Source: DAONJL01 sp035405645 [NCBI: bacterium]
GTDB taxonomy: Bacteria; JAGOBX01; DAONJL01
Length of the DNA: 7,170 nt
Assembly: GCA_035405645.1 (NCBI GenBank)
Contig: DAONJL010000024.1
Coordinates: 28,940 to 36,109 of the forward strand
Reading direction: 5' to 3'
Shown: positions 1-6,399 of the stretch, piece after piece
Position numbering within the stretch: the first letter of the stretch is position 1
How the letters are laid out: every line of letters starts with the position of its first letter
Notes under the pieces: model-generated
Databases searched by the model: none
What the model was told of the DNA's origin: nothing
The model's input: the letters and a program-made list of their open reading frames with translations, nothing else
Translations under genes and position numbers: made by a program

Positions 1-477
1 AATCATTCTATTATTTTTACAAGTGATATTTCTTTTAATGTTATTGATTATTTTAATAAATTTGATAATAAATCACAATTTGTATGTGATATATTAGTTT
101 ATCCTAATCACGGCTATTTAGAACTTGATAAAAAATCAGAAATTACATTAGAAGAATCAATTTCAAATCTAATAAATTTATTTCAACCAAAATATATTGT
201 CGTGCAATATGGTAGCCCTGCAAAAGTGTTAGGTATGCGAAGAAGTCGTGCTTTTAAAAAGAAAGTTGAAGAATCAAAAAATATTATTGAATCATTAGGT
301 GTTAAATATTTTAATACAAATGATGATTTAGCAATTATTACTGAATCTGATGGTGAAAAACTTAATATTCAAACTTATAAAGAAATTAAATATGGCAAAG
401 AAAAAATTGCAGTTGGCGAGGAAGCAACAGAAACAGAAGTAAAACCAGACCAAACTGATGTTGAAACTGCAAAATAA
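1..477 (+). CDS. ComEC-like metallo-beta-lactamase-fold protein, C-terminal part (5' end outside window)
   Basis: The frame is open from the first base to the TAA at 475-477, so this is the last 158 codons of a longer gene; the GTG at 202 lies inside it and is not a credible start. The order of motifs fits the C-terminal hydrolase domain of ComEC/Rec2 DNA-uptake proteins: IIFTSDIS (residues 4-11, matching the usual LLTGD strand), CDILVYPNHG (about 29-38, matching DVLKVxHHGS), FQPKYIVVQYGS (about 61-72, matching the PxxAVISxG strand), then a helix and NDDLAIITESDG (the final TxxxGAIxIxSDG strand). The first His of the HHG motif is Asn, and the usual His of the later YGHP motif is not seen, so metal binding may be weakened. 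The last 20 or so residues are a Glu/Thr-rich tail, unlikely to be folded. A stand-alone MBL hydrolase is an alternative, because the ComEC membrane domain would lie outside the window. No clear terminator follows it. Confidence 0.6.
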   Translation, partial: NHSIIFTSDISFNVIDYFNKFDNKSQFVCDILVYPNHGYLELDKKSEITLEESISNLINLFQPKYIVVQYGSPAKVLGMRRSRAFKKKVEESKNIIESLGVKYFNTNDDLAIITESDGEKLNIQTYKEIKYGKEKIAVGEEATETEVKPDQTDVETAK

Positions 478-556
478 ATAAATTAAAAATTAATAAATTA
501 TTTTGAAAAATTTTTTTGGTTCCTTATTCAGTGACAAAAATTACAAAAAAATAATT

Positions 557-583
557 TAAGTTAATCTTTTATTTTGTCGATAA
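557..583 (+). promoter_or_regulatory. Candidate sigma-28 (FliA/SigD-type) flagellar promoter for fliD
   Basis: The -35-like TAAG (557-560) is followed by exactly 15 bases and then GTCGATAA (576-583). The flagellar sigma-28 consensus is TAAA, 15 bases, GCCGATAA, so each box has a single mismatch and the spacing is exact. It lies 68 bases upstream of fliD, a late flagellar gene commonly driven by this sigma factor. The match was made by eye in AT-rich DNA, but the CGATAA core and its GC bases stand out in this background. An overlapping housekeeping -10 (ATAATA/TATAAA near 581-589) cannot be excluded. Confidence 0.6.
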
Positions 584-651
584 TATAAATAGAATGAAAA
601 GTAATTATTTCATTTTATTATTTTTTTTATTAAAACAGGGAGGGATTTTAT

Positions 652-2163
652 ATGGCAAGTAATTTAGGGACTTTATCCATTGGTGGTTTGTCAGGGATTG
701 ACACTGATAGTTTGGTCACGCAGTTAATGGAACTTGAAAAAGTTCAATTAAAAACTTATCAATCAAGATTAACAGAACAGCAAAAAGTAAAAGATACTTG
801 GACCGAGGTTAATTCAAAATTATTAACATTAAAAACAAAAGTTGAAGCATTACTCGATAATTCTTTATGGGAATCAGCAACTGCAACTTCAAGTGATACA
901 TCCAAAATAACTGCAACAGCTGTTTCAGGTGCTGCACCAGGAACTTATAACTTTAATGTTACTTCATTAGGAACTTATGCTTTTTCTAAATCACAGAATA
1001 ATATTGCTAATCATTCAATTGATACTTCTTTAACACTCGATGAATTGGATGATAATAGTGATTTTATTATACCACTTGCTGGTTCTGGCTCTGGTTCTTT
1101 TAAAATTCAAATAAAAGATTCTTCTAATAATGTTGTAAGTGAAGCAACAATAAGTTATGATACTTCTACTGATACCTTAAATAATATAATAAATAAAATA
1201 AACAGATCATCTGCGGGCATAACTGCTTTTTATGATGAAGCCAGTGGTCCTGATGGTCGATTTATTTTAACAACCAATAATGCAGGTAATTATTATATTG
1301 ATATTGATACAACAGATGATACACAGGGTGTAATGAATACTCTGAATATTTACAATCCAACAAATTATACTGACGCAGATACTGCTGGAGCATTTATTGA
1401 TGTTGGTTCAAATTCTTCTGCTACTTTAAATGGAATTACAATTAATCCAACTGGTAATCAATATACAGTAAATGGCACAACTGTAACCTTCTTGCAAACA
1501 GGTTCTACAACTGTCTCTGTTTCGAGAAATACCACTGACATCGTAAATGCTGTTTCTGATTTCGTTTCTCAATATAATACCGTAATTGATTATATTGAAG
1601 AAGTTTCAAAATTTAGTACTTCAAAGGACCAATCATCTGGGTTGCTCGCTGGTAATTTTTTGCTTTCTAATATTAAATCAAAATTATCAAGTATTGTATT
1701 GTCAGCTTATGAATGGGGCACAGAAGATGAATATGAATTAGCTTCACAAATTGGTATCACAATGGGAGCGTATGGAACTGATGAACAAAATCATCTCATT
1801 TTAGATGCTGATAAACTTCGTGATGCTTTAAATGACAATATTCAATATGTTGAAAATTTCTTTGGTTATAATAGTTCAGGTTCTGATCCTGCTTCTGGTG
1901 TTAAAAATGCTGGGATGGCTTATGAATTAAAAACTTATCTTTATCCTATCACTAAATATCAGGGTCTTATTTATAATGAAAAAAGTTCTATTGATACTTT
2001 AATGGATAATTTACAGGAAAGAATTGATAGAGAAAATGAAAGATTAGATAGAAAAGAAGAAAGTTTAAGAAAACAATTTAGTGCAATGGAACAGGCATTG
2101 CAATTATTAAATTCACAGAGTAGTTATTTTGAAGCACAAATTGCTAATTTAACAAAAAAGTAA
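652..2163 (+). CDS. fliD: Flagellar hook-associated protein 2 (filament cap FliD)
   Basis: FliD forms the oligomeric cap at the tip of the flagellar filament and helps exported flagellin subunits fold and insert. The 503-residue product is of normal length for the family. Its N-terminus carries the family signature GGLSGIDTDSLVTQLMELEK (residues 11-30), leading into a coiled-coil-forming FliD_N domain to about residue 105. The middle (about 105-290) is Ser/Thr/Asn/Gly-rich beta domain, the variable part of the family. The FliD_C domain follows and ends in a long charged helix (about 440-500, with DNLQERIDRENERLDRKEES and MEQALQLLNSQSSYFEAQIA) that matches the conserved C-terminal coiled coil. 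It has no signal peptide, as expected for a type III flagellar export substrate. The ATG has a strong Shine-Dalgarno, AGGGAGGG at 637-644, seven bases upstream. The usual neighbour fliS is absent; a B12 riboswitch follows directly, with no terminator between. Confidence 0.96.
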   Translation: MASNLGTLSIGGLSGIDTDSLVTQLMELEKVQLKTYQSRLTEQQKVKDTWTEVNSKLLTLKTKVEALLDNSLWESATATSSDTSKITATAVSGAAPGTYNFNVTSLGTYAFSKSQNNIANHSIDTSLTLDELDDNSDFIIPLAGSGSGSFKIQIKDSSNNVVSEATISYDTSTDTLNNIINKINRSSAGITAFYDEASGPDGRFILTTNNAGNYYIDIDTTDDTQGVMNTLNIYNPTNYTDADTAGAFIDVGSNSSATLNGITINPTGNQYTVNGTTVTFLQTGSTTVSVSRNTTDIVNAVSDFVSQYNTVIDYIEEVSKFSTSKDQSSGLLAGNFLLSNIKSKLSSIVLSAYEWGTEDEYELASQIGITMGAYGTDEQNHLILDADKLRDALNDNIQYVENFFGYNSSGSDPASGVKNAGMAYELKTYLYPITKYQGLIYNEKSSIDTLMDNLQERIDRENERLDRKEESLRKQFSAMEQALQLLNSQSSYFEAQIANLTKK

Positions 2164-2171
2164 ATAAAGTA

Positions 2172-2323
2172 AAAAATTAGTTTTAAGGGAATCAGGTGAA
2201 AATCCTGAACTGGCCCGCAGCTGTAAACGGTAACGAAAGTCTATAATGCCACTGGTGACCTTTTGGTTACTGGGAAGGCGGATGAGTAGAAAGCCGTGAG
2301 TCAGAAAACCTTAACTAATTTTT
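2172..2323 (+). promoter_or_regulatory. Cobalamin (B12) riboswitch aptamer
   Basis: This is an RNA domain that binds adenosyl- or other cobalamin and controls the genes downstream. The conserved core appears in order: AAGGGAA (2185-2191), hairpin TCAGG-TGAAAA-TCCTGA (2192-2208), CTGGCCCGCAGCTGTAA (2210-2226), GCCACTG (2248-2254), a small hairpin GTGACC/GGTTAC (2255-2270), GGGAAGGC (2272-2279), and the B12-box-like segment AGCCGTGAGTCAGAAAACC (2292-2310). A closing P1 helix is visible: 2172-2182 pairs perfectly with 2313-2323 (11 bp), and AAGG 2185-2188 pairs with CCTT 2309-2312 across a two-base bulge. The layout with a GGC...GCC peripheral arm (2277-2295) suits the class I, adenosylcobalamin-type fold, but ligand preference is not proven by this. 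The aptamer starts eight bases after the fliD stop codon. Confidence 0.96.
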
Positions 2324-2326
2324 GAA

Positions 2327-2356
2327 ATGTTTTATCTCGAAGGCAAGATAAAACAT
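2327..2356 (+). promoter_or_regulatory. Riboswitch accessory hairpin just after P1 (candidate P13)
   Basis: An 11-bp perfect stem (2327-2337 with 2346-2356) closes an 8-base loop, CGAAGGCA (2338-2345). In cobalamin riboswitches a hairpin after P1 (P13) makes a kissing contact with aptamer loop L5 that reports ligand binding, and the position here suits that role. I could not identify a convincing L5 partner: GAAGG 2339-2343 could pair with CCTTT 2259-2263, but the two C residues there belong to a stem. The P13 assignment is therefore an inference; the hairpin itself is directly visible. Confidence 0.6.
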
Positions 2357-2364
2357 AATTTTAT

Positions 2365-2395
2365 ACGAAGGATTAAAATCGGGTAAATCCCTCGT
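2365..2395 (+). promoter_or_regulatory. Candidate antiterminator hairpin of the B12 riboswitch
   Basis: ACGAAGGATT (2365-2374) can pair with AATCCCTCGT (2386-2395) in nine of ten positions; the exception is A2369 opposite C2391. The loop is 11 bases. Its right arm is the left arm of the terminator that follows, so the two structures cannot coexist. That is the expected arrangement for a transcriptional riboswitch, with this shape favouring read-through when B12 is scarce. It is much weaker than the 16-bp terminator, so it would have to act kinetically or with help from the upstream hairpin. Confidence 0.5.
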
Positions 2396-2427
2396 TTCAA
2401 TTTTTTTGAAACGAGGGATTTTTTTTT
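2385..2427 (+). terminator. Intrinsic terminator of the B12 riboswitch
   Basis: A perfect 16-bp stem (2385-2400 with 2406-2421) encloses a loop of five T. The stem's T-rich foot runs into an uninterrupted T tract to 2427, nine T in all from 2419. It lies between the aptamer and the receptor gene, so it is the off-state of the switch rather than an end-of-gene terminator. It also appears to be the first terminator downstream of fliD. The right arm contains GAGGG (2413-2417), the only Shine-Dalgarno-like sequence before the receptor's ATG at 2433, so the same hairpin could also hide the ribosome binding site. Confidence 0.92.
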
Positions 2428-2432
2428 ATTTT

Positions 2433-4448
2433 ATGAAAAAAAAATTTTTTATTATTTTTTGTTTTTTTGTTTTTTATTTATTTTTATTTTCTGAAGAATT
2501 ACAAAAATTTGAATTACCAGAATTTACTGTTTCAGTGAAAAAAAACGAAGAGAAAAATAGCACTATTATTTTTGATGATTTAAAAACTTCAAGTTTTATT
2601 TCTTTTTTTTCAGAAAAACAAATAAATGAAAAAATTACTTTATCAGAATTATTAGAACAATTGCCCGGAGTGCAAATCAAAAAATATGGCGGTATTGAAG
2701 ATTATACTGCTATTTCAATTCGTGGCGCAAGTTCTAAACAAACTATTGTCTCGCTTGATGGTTTTCAATTAAATTCTGCTCTATATGGTGATGTTAATTT
2801 ATCTGAAATTCCACTTGCACAATTAGATAAAATTGAAGTTTTTAGGAGCGGAATTAGTTCTCAAAATTTACAGGCTATGGGTGGTGTTGTAAATCTATCA
2901 ACAAAAAAAATATTAAAGAAAAATCATTATTATTTTTCATCTTATTTTGGTTCTTTTAATTCCTATGGTTTTAACGCTAATATTAATCATCTATTTAAGA
3001 ATATTCCTTTTTTATTTAATTTTTCTGCTTCTAGCTCGGCTGGTGATTTTAAATACAAAAATAACAATAATACTGAATTTAATACTGATGATGATTTTTT
3101 TGAGAAAAGAAAAAATAATAACTCAATTAATTACGGCTTCTTATTAAAAACAAAAATCGAGAATAATAATAATTCTTTTGATTTTTCTAATAATCTGATA
3201 ATTCAAGAACACGGAATGCCAAGATTACCAGTAGCACAATCATTAAATCCTATTTCTAATGAAGCTAAATTAGATACTTTAAAAAATTTCTTCTCTATAA
3301 ATTATAATAACTTTCATTTTAAAAAAAATAATATTTTACTTACAACAAAATACATCAATAGCTTTATAAAAACAAGATTTACTGATAAATATAATGAAAT
3401 TAGTTATGTTTCAACAGATGCTATTGATAAATTTTATATTCATTCAATTAATCATAATATAGAATATTGTTTTAAAACAATAAATCAAATAAATATTAAT
3501 TTTTCAGGTGAATTTATTAAATATATCCCGGAAGATAAAATAATAAATTATCCAATAAATTATAAAAGCAATAGAAATAATTTAGCATTTGCTTTATCGG
3601 GAAATATAAATATATATAATTCAAAATTATTTTTTTATCCATCTTTTAAATATGAAAAAACAAATGATAAAATAAATGATATAAATTTTAGCACTGGTAA
3701 TTTTCAAGGTTCTTATTCTTTATCAAGATATTCTTCATTTTATAATTTTGGATGGCGTTATCTTTTTTCTGAAAATTTTTCGCTTAAAGGTAATATTGGT
3801 AAGGCAGAACGAATTCCAACTTTTTATGAAATGTTTGGCAATCGTGGTTTTGCTTATGGTAATCCAAATTTAATTTCTGAAAAAAGTTCTAATTTTGATT
3901 TTGGTATAAACCATAATTTTAAATTATTTAATAAATTTAATACTTTTTATGAATTTGTATATTTTAATAATTCCTATGATAATTTAATACTTTGGCTTGT
4001 TCATACAAATAGAATAAAACCTGATAATTTATCAAAAGCTAAAATTTATGGCTTTGAATTTTTTAATTATTTATTTCTTTCGGATAATTTCTGGTCTGAG
4101 TTTTCTTTCACTATAAATGAATCCAAAAATAAAACAAATACTACTTATTATTTCAATAAAAATTTACCTAATTTACCTAAATTTGAAAGCTGGTATAATT
4201 TGAATTTTAAATATTATCCTTTTTCTTTCTCTTTATCTTATAATTTTATCAGTAAATGTTTTATGGATACAATCAATTTAAAGGAGGTGAAAAAACAAAA
4301 TATTTTTAATTTTAGTCTTAATTATGAACAACAAAAATTTAATATCTGTTTTGAAATTAAAAATTTAACAAATGAACAAATAAACGATAATTTCAATTAT
4401 CCATTGCCCGGGCAAATGTATTTTTTAAAACTTAAATTTTTCTTATAA
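2433..4448 (+). CDS. btuB: TonB-dependent outer-membrane receptor, probable B12/corrinoid transporter (BtuB-like)
   Basis: This is an outer-membrane gated barrel of 671 residues (E. coli BtuB is slightly shorter), powered by TonB. The N-terminus is a signal peptide (MKKK, then a hydrophobic stretch, likely cut near Ser20-Glu21). A candidate TonB box EFTVSV (30-35) follows. The plug domain is clear: LSELLEQLPGVQI (70-82), SIRGASS (95-101), IVSLDGFQL, LDKIEVFRSG and GGVVNLSTKK. The rest is an Asn/Phe/Tyr-rich beta barrel ending in YPLPGQMYFLKLKFFL, a typical last strand. Plug sequence alone does not fix the substrate; the B12 assignment rests on the riboswitch directly upstream. I chose ATG 2433. 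An in-frame TTG at 2406 would put the start inside the terminator stem and break up the signal peptide. The only Shine-Dalgarno-like motif, GAGGG, ends 15 bases upstream, which is rather far. The lipoprotein gene follows after 37 bases. Confidence 0.88.
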   Translation: MKKKFFIIFCFFVFYLFLFSEELQKFELPEFTVSVKKNEEKNSTIIFDDLKTSSFISFFSEKQINEKITLSELLEQLPGVQIKKYGGIEDYTAISIRGASSKQTIVSLDGFQLNSALYGDVNLSEIPLAQLDKIEVFRSGISSQNLQAMGGVVNLSTKKILKKNHYYFSSYFGSFNSYGFNANINHLFKNIPFLFNFSASSSAGDFKYKNNNNTEFNTDDDFFEKRKNNNSINYGFLLKTKIENNNNSFDFSNNLIIQEHGMPRLPVAQSLNPISNEAKLDTLKNFFSINYNNFHFKKNNILLTTKYINSFIKTRFTDKYNEISYVSTDAIDKFYIHSINHNIEYCFKTINQININFSGEFIKYIPEDKIINYPINYKSNRNNLAFALSGNINIYNSKLFFYPSFKYEKTNDKINDINFSTGNFQGSYSLSRYSSFYNFGWRYLFSENFSLKGNIGKAERIPTFYEMFGNRGFAYGNPNLISEKSSNFDFGINHNFKLFNKFNTFYEFVYFNNSYDNLILWLVHTNRIKPDNLSKAKIYGFEFFNYLFLSDNFWSEFSFTINESKNKTNTTYYFNKNLPNLPKFESWYNLNFKYYPFSFSLSYNFISKCFMDTINLKEVKKQNIFNFSLNYEQQKFNICFEIKNLTNEQINDNFNYPLPGQMYFLKLKFFL

Positions 4449-4485
4449 TTTTTTTAGTTAATCAATTTTTATAGAAGGATTGATT

Positions 4486-6330
4486 ATGAAATTTTATTTA
4501 TTAATTTTTTGTGCAATTTCTATATTTATTTTTTCTAATTGTGGTAGTGATACTAAAAATACCACAATAAAATTTAATGGTGTTATTGATGATTTTTTTA
4601 ACGATACTTCTATTTACTCAAATTTTGCACCTTCTTATTCATCAACAAATTACTCTGTCTTTGCTTTTAATATTGCTAATTTACAGGATACTTATACTGC
4701 TTCTGTTTCAAATAAAAATTTTTCAATCGTTTTACCAGCATCAGGTAATTATATTTTCTTTGCCATCAGCCCAACTTATTCTTTTAAATTGATTAAATCA
4801 AATATTTCTCTATCAAATAATTTTGATACAATAAATTTTAAATCAACAGTTATTGCACAATATATTGAACAAATTTATGCTTTTGATACTTCTTTAACTG
4901 CAATCAATTCTTCTTTACCAAATTTAATAAATGAAGCAAATAATGTCTATGAAAATGCAATTTCAAATTTAAAATCTGATACAGCAGCAGAATTAGATAA
5001 GTCAAAAGCTATTTTAATTAAAACAATTTCAGCAGTTTTGTATGATAAAATAAATAACAATTCAAATTTATTAAATGAATTTGTAAATGACATAAAAATC
5101 GATTCATTATCATTATCTATTTATGCTGACTCATTCATTAAAAATTATTTTCAATTTAATGCTTCTGATACTTTAATAATTAATGGTCATACATATAATG
5201 CTGCCGATACAACAAGCGTCTTGTCAACAACCAAAATTAGCAGTATCATAAATTTACTACAAACACTTTTAAAAAGTATTACAAAAAAAATTTATATTAC
5301 TACATCAGTATATGGTCAGGTAGGTGCAGTGGCTGTTGTTAATCTGGACAATATTTCGAATGTTGTGTTTAATGCTGCTCTTACTTCCAATGATAATGAT
5401 ATAAAATATTATGATAACAAATTATTTATTTTAAATAGAAGTGAAGATAACATTCAAATTATTGATGCAACAAATTATAAAACAATCAAACAATATAATA
5501 TTGGCGGTGCTTATTCAAATCCTCATGATATTGTTTTTACCTCTTCTTCTATTGCTTATGTTTGCTTTAATTCTAAAAATTTCATTTCTAAAATAAATCC
5601 ACTAACTGGTGTTCTTTATGACACTTTTTCTTTATTGCCTTTTGTTGCTTCAAATGATTCAGATAATAATCCAGAAGCAACAAGAATGCAAAAGATAAAT
5701 AATAAATTATTTATCTTAATGCAATCTCTTGATACAAATAATTGGTGGACACCAACTGGTTATAGTAGAATTGCTGTGTTTGATTTAACCAATGATACCT
5801 GGATTGATGTTGACACAGCCACAGCAGGCATTCAAGCAATTGAACTTAATGGTGATAAACCTTATGAAAATTTTTATTATTCAGAAAAAACAGGGAAATT
5901 ATATATTGCGACAATTGGAAACTGGTATGATAAATCACTTTCAAAAATTGAAGAAGTAAATCCAATTACTTATCAGGTTCGCACTTTAGTCAATGTTGGA
6001 AATACACCTGATACTAATATTTGCACTAATCTTATTATGGATGTGGCTGTTTTTTCTGATACTATTGGTGCTTTCATTCAATACAAAAATTGGGGTGATA
6101 ATCTTCTTTCTTTTTTTAATCCTGCAACTGGTGAAATCACTGATACTGATGTATTAAAATCACAAACTGCAAGGCAACTTAAAAAACTTATGTATGATAG
6201 CATTGGTAATCTTTATATTTTAGAACAAACTTTTGGTAAAGATGGTTTATTAAAAATTACGCCATCAAAATCTGTTGTTGGTCCAATAAATTTATATATG
6301 CCACCTAATTTTATGGTTATTGTCGAATAA
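4486..6330 (+). CDS. Surface lipoprotein with C-terminal beta-propeller, putative BtuG-like B12-binding partner of the receptor
   Basis: The 614-residue product starts with a lipoprotein signal (MKFYLLIFCAISIFIFSNC; lipidation at Cys19). Residues about 25-105 look like a small beta-sandwich (FNGVIDDF, then NFSIVLPASGNYIFFAI). About 105-265 is mostly helical, with no family I recognise. From about 266 onward come repeated four-stranded-blade patterns of a YVTN/YncE-type propeller: KLFILNRSEDNIQIIDATNY, DIVFTSSSIAYVCFNSKNFI followed by INPLTG, KLFILMQS, KLYIATIGNW and NLYILEQTFG. Aromatic patches such as NNWWTPTGYSR and QYKNWGDN could form a ligand face. ATG 4486 is preferred over TTG 4480 because AGAAGGA (4473-4479) sits six bases upstream of it. 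It shares the B12-riboswitch transcript with the receptor. In Bacteroides, a propeller lipoprotein (BtuG) caps BtuB and captures B12 at the surface. Equivalence is inferred from fold and context only, and the extra N-terminal region has no obvious counterpart there. Confidence 0.7.
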   Translation: MKFYLLIFCAISIFIFSNCGSDTKNTTIKFNGVIDDFFNDTSIYSNFAPSYSSTNYSVFAFNIANLQDTYTASVSNKNFSIVLPASGNYIFFAISPTYSFKLIKSNISLSNNFDTINFKSTVIAQYIEQIYAFDTSLTAINSSLPNLINEANNVYENAISNLKSDTAAELDKSKAILIKTISAVLYDKINNNSNLLNEFVNDIKIDSLSLSIYADSFIKNYFQFNASDTLIINGHTYNAADTTSVLSTTKISSIINLLQTLLKSITKKIYITTSVYGQVGAVAVVNLDNISNVVFNAALTSNDNDIKYYDNKLFILNRSEDNIQIIDATNYKTIKQYNIGGAYSNPHDIVFTSSSIAYVCFNSKNFISKINPLTGVLYDTFSLLPFVASNDSDNNPEATRMQKINNKLFILMQSLDTNNWWTPTGYSRIAVFDLTNDTWIDVDTATAGIQAIELNGDKPYENFYYSEKTGKLYIATIGNWYDKSLSKIEEVNPITYQVRTLVNVGNTPDTNICTNLIMDVAVFSDTIGAFIQYKNWGDNLLSFFNPATGEITDTDVLKSQTARQLKKLMYDSIGNLYILEQTFGKDGLLKITPSKSVVGPINLYMPPNFMVIVE

Positions 6331-6336
6331 TATTTA

Positions 6337-6377
6337 AGCGATTGCGCAATATTCAAAATTGTGCAATCGCTTTTTTT
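6337..6377 (+). terminator. Intrinsic terminator of the receptor-lipoprotein operon
   Basis: A 14-bp stem (6337-6350 with 6358-6371, one G-T wobble at 6346/6362) with a 7-base loop is followed by seven T (6371-6377). It begins six bases after the lipoprotein stop codon. Read on the - strand it lacks a good T tract (CTTAAATATT), so it probably serves the + strand mainly, although the convergent hydrolase gene ends only 23 bases away. Confidence 0.92.
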
Positions 6378-6399
6378 ATCTTATAATTATTAAAGATAC

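Noticed and set aside
202-477. A separate small 91-residue gene starting at GTG 202
   Set aside because: The frame is open upstream to base 1 and the upstream residues supply the strands and NHG motif of the same MBL-type domain; there is no ribosome binding site before 202.
591-630. Possible attenuator hairpin in the fliD leader (AATGAAA 593-599 with TTTCATT 608-614, followed by a T-rich run)
   Set aside because: The stem is only seven mostly A-T pairs and the region is so AT-rich that this is expected by chance; too weak to call a terminator.
2406-2432. TTG start at 2406 adding nine residues to the receptor
   Set aside because: It lies inside the terminator stem, has no Shine-Dalgarno, and puts MKRGIFFYF before an otherwise ideal signal peptide that starts at ATG 2433.
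4280-4290. Very strong Shine-Dalgarno-like AAAGGAGGTGA inside the receptor gene
   Set aside because: No start codon lies at a useful distance (next ATG near 4323) and no new reading frame follows; it simply encodes Leu-Lys-Glu-Val-Lys.
4480-4485. TTG start at 4480 for the lipoprotein
   Set aside because: It directly abuts AGAAGGA (4473-4479), leaving no spacer, whereas ATG 4486 has a six-base spacer and gives a normal lipoprotein signal peptide.
2474-4792. Short overlapping open frames within the receptor and lipoprotein genes (- strand 2474-2680, + strand 2947-3147 and 4577-4792)
   Set aside because: They overlap well-supported genes in other frames, have low-complexity Leu/Ile-rich or charged translations, and lack ribosome binding sites.
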